12,870 bases of DNA from Dokdonella_A sp035263065 (lineage in GTDB: Bacteria; Pseudomonadota; Gammaproteobacteria; Xanthomonadales; Rhodanobacteraceae). The stretch is taken from positions 1 through 12,870 of the forward strand of contig DATFRS010000112.1 of the NCBI GenBank assembly GCA_035263065.1, read 5' to 3'. The notes below the pieces were generated by a model, which worked only from the letters and a program-made list of their open reading frames with translations, searched no databases and was not told where the DNA came from. Of this stretch, positions 5,282-12,244 are shown piece after piece; the stretch's first letter is position 1, and each line of letters begins with the position of its first letter. The position numbers and the translations under genes are program-made.

Positions 5282-7629
5282 GCGCGCGCTCCGGATCGCG
5301 TCATGTCCCAGACCCCGCGCGAGAACAGCGTCTCGGCCGCGTCGGCCGGGAGCGCCCGCGCGATGTAGAACCCCTGCGCGTGATCGCAGCCGATGTCGCA
5401 GAGATACTCGATCGCCGAGCGCGTCTCGACGCCTTCGGCGGTCACGCGGTAACCGAGCCGATGCCCAAGCTCGACGATCGAGCGCACCAGCGTGCGGTCG
5501 CCGAGATCCTCGCCGAGCCGCTGCGTGAACAGGCGATCGATCTTGATCTCGCGCACCGGCAGGCGGCGCAGGTACGCGAACGACGACTGGCCGACGCCGA
5601 AGTCGTCGATCGCGAGATCGATGCCGAGGTCGGCGAGGCGCTTCAGCACCTGCACCGCGGTTTCGGGCTCGCCCATCACGGCGCTTTCGGTGAGCTCGCA
5701 CACGATGCTGCGCGGCGACACGCCATGCAGCGACAGGAGATCGCCGACGCGGCGCGGCAGCTCCGCGTCTTCGAGATCGCGCGCGGAAAGATTCAACGCG
5801 ACGCGCACGAGATGGCCGCGCGCGGCCCACTCCTGCGCCTGCGCGATGCTCGTCGCGAGCACCCAGCGCGTGAGGCGGCGGATGTTGCCGGTCTTCTCGG
5901 CGAGCGCGACGAACGTCTCCGGCGGCACGCTGCCGCGCTGCGGATGGTTCCAGCGCACCAGCGCCTCGACGCCGTCGATGCGCCGGTCGCCCAGGTTCAG
6001 TTTCGGCTGGTAGTGCAAGCGAAGGTCGTTGCGATCGAGCGCTTCGCGCAGGTCGCTCATCAGCGTCAGCCGCTCGGGCCGGTGCGGATCGGTCGTCGGG
6101 TCGTAGACGGCGACGGGATCCGCCGAATCGAGCGCCGCGATCAGCGCGACCTCCGCGCGGCGCAGCAATGCGCTCGCCTCGTTGCCGTGCTGCGGATGGA
6201 GCGCGATGCCGATCGCCGGCGCCGTGTCGATCGAGAGATCGGCTTCTTGATACGGCACGCCGAGCGCATCGAGGATGCGGAACGCGATCGCGATCGCGTC
6301 GGCCTTGCCGGTGCCTTCGAGCCAGACCGAGAACTGCGCATCGGTCGCGCGCGCGACGAAGCCGCGACCGGCGAACGGGCGCAGCCGCGTGCCGGCGTCC
6401 TGCATCAGGCGATCGCAGATCGAATGACCCATCGTCTGGATGATCTCGGGCAGGCGCGCGAGGCCGACCATCAGGAGCGCGCCGCTCGCGTTCGACGCCG
6501 AGCCGAGCGCCTGGCGGATCGCGGTCTCGGCGGCCTTGCGGTTCGGCAGGCCCGTCACCGCGTCGTGCAGCGCCTGGTGGCGGATGCGCTCTTCGCGCTC
6601 GGCGATCGCGTGCGTCATGTTCGCGAACGCGGCCGCGAGCTGGCCGATCTCGCCGCGCTCATGCAGCAGCGCCGGCGGCGTGTAGTCGCCCGACTCGACG
6701 CGGTGCGCCGTCGCGGCGAGCGTCTCGATCGGCTGCGCGACGCTGCGCGCGATCAGCATCGAGCCGATGAGGCCGACGCCGAGCCCGAGCGCGACGAGGC
6801 TCAGCCACGCGAGTGCGACGCCGCGATACGGCCTCAGCGCATCGTCGAGCGAATAGCCCAGCACGACCGCGACCGGCGCGCTCCGCTGCGACTCGTGCAG
6901 GCGCGTCGCGAGCGCGACGTACTCGCGCCCGCCGGCGCGCACGACGGTCGGCTGCAGCGGCAAGGCGCGGCCCGCGGTCGTGAGCGGCGCCACCAGCGAA
7001 ATCGTTTCGCTCGCGCGCGCGACGTCGGTCCAGCGGCCGCCGCCGTCGTCGGTGACGAGCTCGATCGTGTTCGGCAGCGCCGAGAGCTGCTGCAGCCGCC
7101 CGAGCAGCGGGCTGTCGACCGGAATGCCCGCGGCGATCAGCGCAATGGGCTCGGGCGCGTAGACCGGCACGACGATCATCCAGTACGCCTTCCGGTCGAG
7201 CGCGACGACCGCCGCGGCCGGCCGATCGAGCGACGCGTCGGCGAGATCGGGGAACGGGAACGTCGCGCCGTCGGCGACCGGTCCCGACGTGTCCGCGCGA
7301 ATCGCGCCGTCGAGACCGATCAGCAGCATGCGCTCGGCGCCGATGCGGCGGCCGTGGTTGCGCAGCGCCGACAGCACCGTGCTCTGATCGTGCTGCGCGA
7401 TCGCGGCGCGCAGCGCGTAGTCGAGCGAGAGCACCTGCACGTTGTCGGCGACGCGGCTCGAGATGTCGTCGAGCTGGCGCGCGACCGCGGCGGCGCCGGC
7501 GCTCAGCTGGCGCTCGCCTTCGGCGATGAACGCGCGCCGCGCGACGCCGTAGATCAGGAGCGCGGTGAAGATCTGCACCGCGATCAGCGTCGCGACGAAC
7601 AGGAGCGAGAGGCGCAGGCGGAAGCTCAT
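5278..7629 (-). CDS. Membrane c-di-GMP phosphodiesterase: periplasmic sensor, HAMP, degenerate GGDEF, intact EAL
   Basis: A 783-residue inner-membrane protein. Membrane helix 1 is about residues 7-28 and helix 2 about 271-293. Between them is a periplasmic sensor domain of Cache-like layout. A HAMP linker follows (about 294-347), then a GGDEF domain (about 350-500) and an EAL domain (about 525-775). The GGDEF motif is replaced by TDAQF (429-433) and the inhibitory RxxD site is gone, so cyclase activity is very unlikely. The EAL domain keeps E555 (EALVRW), N613, E646 (ELTES), D675 and D676 (DDFG), K696, E732 (AEGVE) and Q752, as expected of an active enzyme that opens c-di-GMP to pGpG. The ATG follows the cupredoxin stop after 4 nt with no strong ribosome site, which suggests coupling. 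The stop overlaps the barrel gene. It probably turns a periplasmic signal into lower c-di-GMP. Confidence 0.94.
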   Translation of the reverse strand: MSFRLRLSLLFVATLIAVQIFTALLIYGVARRAFIAEGERQLSAGAAAVARQLDDISSRVADNVQVLSLDYALRAAIAQHDQSTVLSALRNHGRRIGAERMLLIGLDGAIRADTSGPVADGATFPFPDLADASLDRPAAAVVALDRKAYWMIVVPVYAPEPIALIAAGIPVDSPLLGRLQQLSALPNTIELVTDDGGGRWTDVARASETISLVAPLTTAGRALPLQPTVVRAGGREYVALATRLHESQRSAPVAVVLGYSLDDALRPYRGVALAWLSLVALGLGVGLIGSMLIARSVAQPIETLAATAHRVESGDYTPPALLHERGEIGQLAAAFANMTHAIAEREERIRHQALHDAVTGLPNRKAAETAIRQALGSASNASGALLMVGLARLPEIIQTMGHSICDRLMQDAGTRLRPFAGRGFVARATDAQFSVWLEGTGKADAIAIAFRILDALGVPYQEADLSIDTAPAIGIALHPQHGNEASALLRRAEVALIAALDSADPVAVYDPTTDPHRPERLTLMSDLREALDRNDLRLHYQPKLNLGDRRIDGVEALVRWNHPQRGSVPPETFVALAEKTGNIRRLTRWVLATSIAQAQEWAARGHLVRVALNLSARDLEDAELPRRVGDLLSLHGVSPRSIVCELTESAVMGEPETAVQVLKRLADLGIDLAIDDFGVGQSSFAYLRRLPVREIKIDRLFTQRLGEDLGDRTLVRSIVELGHRLGYRVTAEGVETRSAIEYLCDIGCDHAQGFYIARALPADAAETLFSRGVWDMTRSGARA

Positions 7630-7633
7630 GGCG

Positions 7634-8281
7634 TCAGTAGCGGTTGCGCTCTCCCGTCTGGCGCGGATCGGGCAGGAGCGGCAGCGTGAACGCGAGGCTG
7701 GCCGGCGCGTCGGTGACGACCAGCGTCCGGTGCGGGCCCGGCCGCCCCGGACGCAGCTGCGGATGCCACACGTCGAGCTCGTAGGTGCCGGGCGGCAGGT
7801 GCTCGAACAGCGCATGACCGTCGGCGTCGCTGCGCGTGATCCACGGCGCGTCCGAGACGACGAGATGCGTGATCATCTGGTCGTGGATGTTGCAGCCGAC
7901 CGAGATCTCGCCGGGCCGGTCGAGCGTCACCGGCGGCGTGCTGTCGCCGGGCGCGATGACGAACTCGAAGCTCTTCGCCGCCGAGAACGAATAGACGTGA
8001 TGCCGCGTGCGATCGCTGTTGCGGAACACGACCGCGTCGCCCGGACGGAAGATCTCGACGTACGGAAGGAACGTCTCTTCGCGCTGGTCGATGACCTTCG
8101 TCACCGGCGCGTGGAGTTCCTGCGTCTCGCCGTCCTTGCGCAGCGTGACGACCGCGTCGGCGGCCGGCTTGCCGTGTCCGTCGTCGAGGCCGACGATGAG
8201 CTCGCTCGCGAACGCGTGCACGGCGAGCCCGAAAGGAATGCACCGGGCCAGCACCCGCACGACGAACCGGAACGCGCGCAT
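7634..8281 (-). CDS. Periplasmic cupredoxin-like (plastocyanin-fold) protein, first gene of the operon
   Basis: A 215-residue exported protein. The signal peptide is about residues 1-26 (HAFA-SE cleavage). The copper-site pattern of a cupredoxin is present: H94 or H95 in RTRHHVYSF, then C130, H133 and M136 in VGCNIHDQM. By family knowledge such His-Cys-His-Met sites bind one copper and carry electrons or bind metal. A loop, SDADGHALFEHLPPGTYEL (151-169), looks like a carboxypeptidase-regulatory/CNA-B type beta-sandwich, as in proteins loosely labelled 'methylamine utilization protein'. No other methylamine genes are here, so I do not use that name. Of two adjacent ATGs (8284 and 8281), I chose 8281 because the AGGGG site then has a 5-nt spacer. 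It is followed after 4 nt by the PDE gene and may feed its periplasmic sensor, which is inference. Confidence 0.88.
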   Translation of the reverse strand: MRAFRFVVRVLARCIPFGLAVHAFASELIVGLDDGHGKPAADAVVTLRKDGETQELHAPVTKVIDQREETFLPYVEIFRPGDAVVFRNSDRTRHHVYSFSAAKSFEFVIAPGDSTPPVTLDRPGEISVGCNIHDQMITHLVVSDAPWITRSDADGHALFEHLPPGTYELDVWHPQLRPGRPGPHRTLVVTDAPASLAFTLPLLPDPRQTGERNRY

Positions 8282-8284
8282 CAT

Positions 8285-8472
8285 CCCCCCTGGCCGCAAC
8301 GCCGCGGCAGTCTAGCGCACGGCTTTGTGAGGGCAGTGAGTGGAAACTCCCAAAAGGCGCGGGGAATTCGTGAAGGATGCGCGAAAAAGACGTAGCTGAC
8401 GGCGTGCCCGGCGCCGCGGTTCCTGCCGCGCCTGCCGCCGCATTGTGAACTCTGGCGTTTTCTACCGGCGTG
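8285..8472. other. Intergenic region upstream of the cupredoxin-PDE-barrel operon
   Basis: This stretch should hold the operon promoter and the 3' end of the LuxR-type gene, both on the minus strand. TAGACT at 8309-8314 (minus strand) is a possible -10 box about 28 nt before the cupredoxin start, but no clear -35 box stands 17 nt upstream. Near 8411-8440 is a very GC-rich stretch with CGCGG (8415-8419) facing CCGCG (8426-8430), a possible hairpin after the LuxR-type gene. No small gene is visible. Confidence 0.4.
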
Positions 8473-9087
8473 CTACTGGATCGTCGTGCGCCGGCGCTCG
8501 GCGGCATCCGCGTCGCCGAGCGGCACGCGGTCGGCGTCGGCGGCCGGCGCGAGCAGGTCCTCGAGGAAGAACGCGGACTGCGCCGCGCGGCCGGACAGAC
8601 CCGCTTTCGAATAGAGCGCACGCGCCTGCGATCGCACCGTGCGCTCGTTCGTCGCGCGCACGGTAGCGATCTCCTTGAGGCTGAGCCCCTTCAGCAGCAG
8701 CAGCGCGACGTCGCGCTCGGCCTGCGTCAGGCTCCAGCGCGCGAACTGCTCGTCCATCGCCTTGCCGAGCCCGTCGATGAGGAGGCGCGCTTCGGCGCGC
8801 CAGCGCTGGCCGTGCACGCGCGCGACGTCGAGATCGCGGATCAGCGCCATCTGGTCCTCGTGCTGGCGTTGCGTGACCTGGAACAGGATCGCGAGGCCGA
8901 CGCTCGTGATGATGACGGGCAGGCTCTCGACGAGCTCGAGCAGCACGTCCTTGACGCCGGAACCCGGATCCTCGACGAGCTTGGTGCCGACCAGCAGCAC
9001 GATGCCGCCGATCGCTGCGGCGGCAGCCCAGAGTCGTGCGCGGCGATCGAACCAACCCTGCACCGGCGCCTCGTTCGAGTTCCGCAT
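8473..9087 (-). CDS. Membrane-anchored LuxR-type helix-turn-helix regulator
   Basis: A 204-residue protein with two predicted N-terminal membrane helices (about residues 19-37 and 48-70), a charged, probably helical linker (71-117), and a LuxR-type DNA-binding domain (about 118-178). The domain contains LTQAERDVALLLLKGLSLKEIA and NERTVRSQARALYSKAGLSGR, which match the family's scaffold and recognition helices. There is no receiver or autoinducer domain, so it would act on DNA from the inner membrane, perhaps sensing the envelope. The ATG at 9085-9087 has no recognisable ribosome site. An in-frame TTG at 9094-9096 directly follows an in-frame TAG, so no longer form is possible. The first codons lie antisense to the start of a TonB-receptor remnant. 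Targets are unknown; the operon to its left is a candidate. Confidence 0.85.
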   Translation of the reverse strand: MRNSNEAPVQGWFDRRARLWAAAAAIGGIVLLVGTKLVEDPGSGVKDVLLELVESLPVIITSVGLAILFQVTQRQHEDQMALIRDLDVARVHGQRWRAEARLLIDGLGKAMDEQFARWSLTQAERDVALLLLKGLSLKEIATVRATNERTVRSQARALYSKAGLSGRAAQSAFFLEDLLAPAADADRVPLGDADAAERRRTTIQ

Positions 9088-9343
9088 GGCGGGCAACTAT
9101 CGAAGTCCGCGGCTCGTCCGGCTCGATGCGCCGGAGGATCGCGACTTCGACGTCTACGAAGGCGACCACTTCACGCTCGATGTCAGCGCGAAGTGGCGCA
9201 TCGACCGCCGCTGGCAGATCCAGTTCGACGCGGTCAACCTCACCGACAGGCCACTGTACGAGTACTACGGCGACAGCGGCCACATGGCGCGCTACGAGCA
9301 GTATGGGCGCACCGTGCGGCTCGGCGTGCGCTGCGACCTGTGA
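9065..9343 (+). pseudogene. C-terminal remnant of a TonB-dependent outer-membrane receptor
   Basis: The frame ending at the TGA 9341-9343 encodes the last strands of a TonB-dependent receptor. Visible are MAGNYRSPRLVRL, then YEGDHFTLDVSAKWRI, the near-invariant FDAVNLTDRPLYEYYGD, and a closing strand RTVRLGVRCDL. The whole plug and most of the barrel, normally 600 or more residues, are absent, because sequence further left is the LuxR-type gene on the other strand. The left boundary is uncertain: likeness begins around 9065-9086. An in-frame ATG at 9086 would allow an 85-residue product, but it has no ribosome site or signal peptide and could not form a barrel. I read it as a gene broken by deletion or rearrangement and not as a working gene. 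It converges on the amidohydrolase gene, with 13 nt between the stops. Confidence 0.82.
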
Positions 9344-9356
9344 GTCGCGCTTCCCC

Positions 9357-10715
9357 TTACGGGGCTGGAGCCGCGCGCCGATAGTTCTCGCGCACGCGAC
9401 CGGTGAGCGCATCGAGCGCGGCTGCGTCGAACCACTGCCCGTGCGCCATGACGCCGAGCGGCTTGCGCAGCGTCGCCAGCGCGTCGAGCGGATTGCCGGA
9501 CGACAGCACGAGATCGGCGCGACAGCCCGGCGCGACGACGCCGAACGGATCGCCGCCCTTCGTGCGAACGATGAATGCTCCGGGCGCCCGCGTCGCCGTC
9601 TGGAGCGCCTGGTAGCGCGTGAGGCCGGCCGCTTCGAGTGCGTCGAGATCGTCGTGCAGCGAAGTGCCGGGCAGCATGCCGGGCACCGCCGGCGCGTCGG
9701 TGCCGGCGACGAGCGCGACGTCGGCATCGGCCATCGCCTTGACGAGCTTGCCGAGGAACGCGAGCTTCGCCTCCAGCTTCGCCGTCTTGCTGAAATAGCC
9801 GCTCGCCTGCCAGCCGAGACGATCGTTCGGCGACAGCAGCGACGCTTCGGGCCGCGCCAGCGCCGCATCGACGAATTGCGGATGCTGGATCTGATGCGCG
9901 ATCGCGGCGTAGGTCGCGATATCGGCGGTCACCGCCGCGTTGTATTTCTTCGCCAGCGCGATCGCCTCGGGGATGCGGCTTGCGGCCGGGGGCGTATCGC
10001 TTTCCTCCTTGCCGGCCGGCGTGAAGAACGTATAGAAGAATTCCTCGAGATGCGCGACGAGCACCTGCCCTTCGGCGAGCTGGCGCTCAAGGCGAACCGA
10101 CGTCACGCCATGCCCGACCAGCGGCAGTCCCTGCCGGCGCCCTTCGTCGGCGAGCGTCGAGAACACGTCGGGCGCGAGACCGACGTAGACCTTGATGAAA
10201 TCGTAGCCGTTGGTCTTCGCGAGCCCGACGATCGCGCGCGCTTCGTCGGGTGTCCTGATCACGAAGCCGTTGTAGTCGGTGTTGCCGTCGACGAGAAAGC
10301 TCGCGTAGACATGCGGCCCCGGAATCGCGCCGCCGTTCACGGCCGGCACGATCGTGTCGACGAAGCTCGCGCGCGCGCCGCCCATGTTCAGCGTCGTCGT
10401 GACGCCCGCGGCGAGGTAGGCGACGAGATCGCTCTTCGTTTCCGAATGCGTATGCAGGTCGGCGAGGCCCGGCGAGAGATAGGCCGTGCCGTGGCCGTCG
10501 ATCACGTTCGCGCCCTTGGGCACCGCGACCTGCGCACCGATCGACGCGATCCTGCCGTTCTGGACGACGACGGTCTGGTCCTGCAGGACGCGCTCGCGAT
10601 CCATCGGGACGACGTTGACGTGCACGAACGCGGTGGCGGGGGCGGGCTCGCCGTGCGCGAGCCCGCCTGCGAGAATCGAAGCCAGGAGCGGTAAGATCAG
10701 ACGCGGAAATCGCAC
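9357..10715 (-). CDS. Exported metal-dependent amidohydrolase
   Basis: A 452-residue enzyme with a signal peptide of about 22 residues (MRFPRLILPLLASILAGGLA), so it probably acts in the periplasm or is secreted. It has the amidohydrolase-superfamily TIM-barrel metal site: H88 and H90 in ADLHTH, K175 in DFIKVY (a candidate carboxylated lysine), H202 in VGHGV, H222 in VAHLEE and D340 in VAGTDAP. The usual flanking beta-sandwich is seen in FVHVNVVPMDR at the start and CRADLVLSSGNPL near the end. Such exported members often split imidic, peptide or lactone bonds, as in the imidazolonepropionase/prolidase-like group, but the substrate cannot be read from sequence. The start is GTG at 10713-10715, supported by GAGGAG 5 nt upstream. 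It is probably a single-gene unit. Confidence 0.93.
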   Translation of the reverse strand: MRFPRLILPLLASILAGGLAHGEPAPATAFVHVNVVPMDRERVLQDQTVVVQNGRIASIGAQVAVPKGANVIDGHGTAYLSPGLADLHTHSETKSDLVAYLAAGVTTTLNMGGARASFVDTIVPAVNGGAIPGPHVYASFLVDGNTDYNGFVIRTPDEARAIVGLAKTNGYDFIKVYVGLAPDVFSTLADEGRRQGLPLVGHGVTSVRLERQLAEGQVLVAHLEEFFYTFFTPAGKEESDTPPAASRIPEAIALAKKYNAAVTADIATYAAIAHQIQHPQFVDAALARPEASLLSPNDRLGWQASGYFSKTAKLEAKLAFLGKLVKAMADADVALVAGTDAPAVPGMLPGTSLHDDLDALEAAGLTRYQALQTATRAPGAFIVRTKGGDPFGVVAPGCRADLVLSSGNPLDALATLRKPLGVMAHGQWFDAAALDALTGRVRENYRRAAPAP

Positions 10716-10720
10716 GTTGA

Positions 10721-10726
10721 CTCCTC
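10721..10726 (-). promoter_or_regulatory. Shine-Dalgarno site that fixes the GTG start of the amidohydrolase gene
   Basis: On the minus strand this reads GAGGAG, 5 nt before the GTG at 10713-10715. The signal peptide begins straight at that GTG, which agrees with this start. Confidence 0.7.
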
Positions 10727-10763
10727 GAAGGACGGCGTTTCGGATTTCACTGTCGGATGCGCC

Positions 10764-10789
10764 GGAGCCTTCGAGGGTTTAACGGCTCC
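10764..10789 (-). terminator. Hairpin just downstream of the secreted two-domain protein gene
   Basis: GGAGCC (10764-10769) pairs with GGCTCC (10784-10789) across a 14-nt loop. On the minus strand it starts 3 nt after the stop codon at 10792-10794. There is no T-run and the loop is long, so it is only a weak terminator candidate. It also lies in the 76-nt gap before the amidohydrolase gene. Confidence 0.3.
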
Positions 10790-10791
10790 TG

Positions 10792-12009
10792 TCATCGATG
10801 CCCGGGCGTCGGCGTCGGATCGATCGTCACGTCGTCGACGAACGTGCTGCCGTCGCTCTGCGAATCCTGGCGGTTGTAGTCGTACTGGAACCTGAGCTCG
10901 TGCGAAGCGCCGTCGGCGAACGCGCTGACGTCGATCGAATGCAGCGCGTAGTCGACATCGCCCTGCGTGCCGAGGTCCGTCGTTTCCACGGCCGTGCCGT
11001 CGATCGAGACGGTCAGGTTCGCCGGGAAGGAGCTCGTGTCGACCTGGAACTCCGTCGCCCGGTAGTAGTTGACGTACAGCGGACCGCCCGCGGGCAGTGT
11101 CACCGTTTGCGAGATGTACTGACTTTCGGAGCCCGAGTTCCAGCCGCCGAACCACGCGACGTAGTTGCCGCCGTGCGGCGCGATGCCGGTGTCCGCGGCG
11201 CTGTAGAGCACCGAGCGGCCGTTCGCGAGCGGATTGGAATCGGCGCTCGTCCAGGCCGGATTCGTGCCGTCGCTCTCCGCCGTCGCTTCGAAGCCCGGGT
11301 CCTGCACCGGCCCCGAGCCGTCCGCGCCTTCAAGCGCGCTCGCGAAGATCCTGTCCGCGTCGCCGTACGTGATGACGACGTTGTCGGCGCCGAGATGCCA
11401 GCACGCGCCCGGCTGCAGGAACGGCGAAGCGAGCGCGAAGAACTCGACCGCGTCGATGTTGTGCATCAGGTCGGCCCAGGTGTAGCCGTCCGGCGCGTTC
11501 GTCAGCGTCCACCCGCGCGGCGTGGTCGCCGAAGCGCTCGGAATGACGAAGCTCACGTGCGTCCACGGGTACGGGTCGCCCGGCGACGCGGGTCCGAGCG
11601 TGCTGCGCCCCTCGATCGGCAGGGAGCCCGAGTGCGTATCGATCATGTCGAACGCGAACGACTTGAAGCCGTCGTTCTGCTGGAAGCAGTTGGGGACGCC
11701 GCCGACGTCGAGGCGCTGCAGGTCGATCGACGCGGTCCTGAGCTTGGCACTGTCGAGCGCCGCGCGCAGCGGCGAGCCGGGCGGCGGCTCCGCGGCGAAC
11801 TGCGGCTCGAACGCGATGTACGGCGCACCGCTGTCGAGCCATGCGGCCGGATCGCCGCCGCCCGCGTTGATGCCGGCGCCCATCGCGGGATCGCTGCCGG
11901 CCCAGCTCCAGCCGTTCGGGTTGGCGCCGTTCTCGAAGGAGTCCACGACCTCGCTCGCCTGGGCGGCCGCGGCGAAGGTGAGCAGAAGGGAAACGATCGG
12001 CAGTCGCAT
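10792..12009 (-). CDS. Secreted two-domain beta-rich protein of unknown function
   Basis: I do not recognise a named family. The protein has 405 residues, with a signal peptide of about 18 (MRLPIVSLLLTFAAAAQA-SE). Domain 1 (about 20-215) starts DSFENGANPNGW and has two cysteines (C108, C203) that could form a disulfide. It reads like a jelly-roll laminin-G/carbohydrate-binding type fold. A linker with DADRIFASALEG (217-228) follows, which resembles the IFxxGFE-like tails I recall from secreted proteins of Xanthomonadales relatives. Domain 2 (about 235-396) starts DPGFEA and ends FVDDVTID, a common beta-sandwich pattern in secreted proteins (DPGFE...W...VDDV). Adhesion or polysaccharide binding is plausible but unproven; no catalytic motif is visible. 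The ATG at 12007-12009 leads straight into the signal peptide, though its ribosome site is weak. It is divergent from the beta-helix gene. Confidence 0.82.
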   Translation of the reverse strand: MRLPIVSLLLTFAAAAQASEVVDSFENGANPNGWSWAGSDPAMGAGINAGGGDPAAWLDSGAPYIAFEPQFAAEPPPGSPLRAALDSAKLRTASIDLQRLDVGGVPNCFQQNDGFKSFAFDMIDTHSGSLPIEGRSTLGPASPGDPYPWTHVSFVIPSASATTPRGWTLTNAPDGYTWADLMHNIDAVEFFALASPFLQPGACWHLGADNVVITYGDADRIFASALEGADGSGPVQDPGFEATAESDGTNPAWTSADSNPLANGRSVLYSAADTGIAPHGGNYVAWFGGWNSGSESQYISQTVTLPAGGPLYVNYYRATEFQVDTSSFPANLTVSIDGTAVETTDLGTQGDVDYALHSIDVSAFADGASHELRFQYDYNRQDSQSDGSTFVDDVTIDPTPTPGHR

Positions 12010-12244
12010 GGTCGCGCTCGTGTCGGGAGGGGCGCGAACGCTACGACGCCGTGCGCGCGGCGCGTTTCCAGAACGCTTCCATTCTCCTTTCACTTTCGTG
12101 TTTCGCACGGGCCGCAACGTGTCGGCGCAGTCGCCTCCGCCTGCGGTTCGAGCGCGCGTCGCCGGTCGCGTGAGGGCTCCGCGCCTCGATCTGCGTAATT
12201 CCTTCTGGCAAGGGAGGACTTTGCGCGACCCATCAGGAGCTCGT
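12010..12244. other. Divergent intergenic region between two secreted-protein genes
   Basis: The 235 nt should carry promoters for both neighbours. A less GC-rich block at about 12065-12107 and a short one near 12190-12206 are the likeliest promoter areas, but I find no convincing -35/-10 pair. A small inverted repeat, GCGTT (12062-12066) with AACGC (12072-12076), may be an operator or chance. The right end has AGGAG at 12235-12239, the ribosome site of the beta-helix gene. No gene is visible. Confidence 0.45.

Noticed and set aside
5248..7689. An open frame of more than 800 codons on the plus strand, antisense to the PDE gene
   Set aside because: It is almost only Arg, Ala, Asp, Glu and Leu with no recognisable domain, as expected for the shadow of a GC-rich gene. 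The minus strand has clear EAL, HAMP and membrane features over the same bases.
7634..8281. Methylamine utilisation protein as the function of the cupredoxin-like gene
   Set aside because: The label comes from loose database naming. No methylamine dehydrogenase or maturation gene is visible, and the neighbours point to signalling.
8639..9064. Extension of the TonB-receptor frame leftward as one long plus-strand protein
   Set aside because: The frame stays open but the translation there is Ser/Arg/Ala-rich shadow of the LuxR-type gene and has no barrel-like pattern.
9353..9364. CCCC-TTAC-GGGG as a terminator between the receptor remnant and the amidohydrolase gene
   Set aside because: A 4-bp stem with a 4-nt loop and no T-run is too short to call in DNA this GC-rich.
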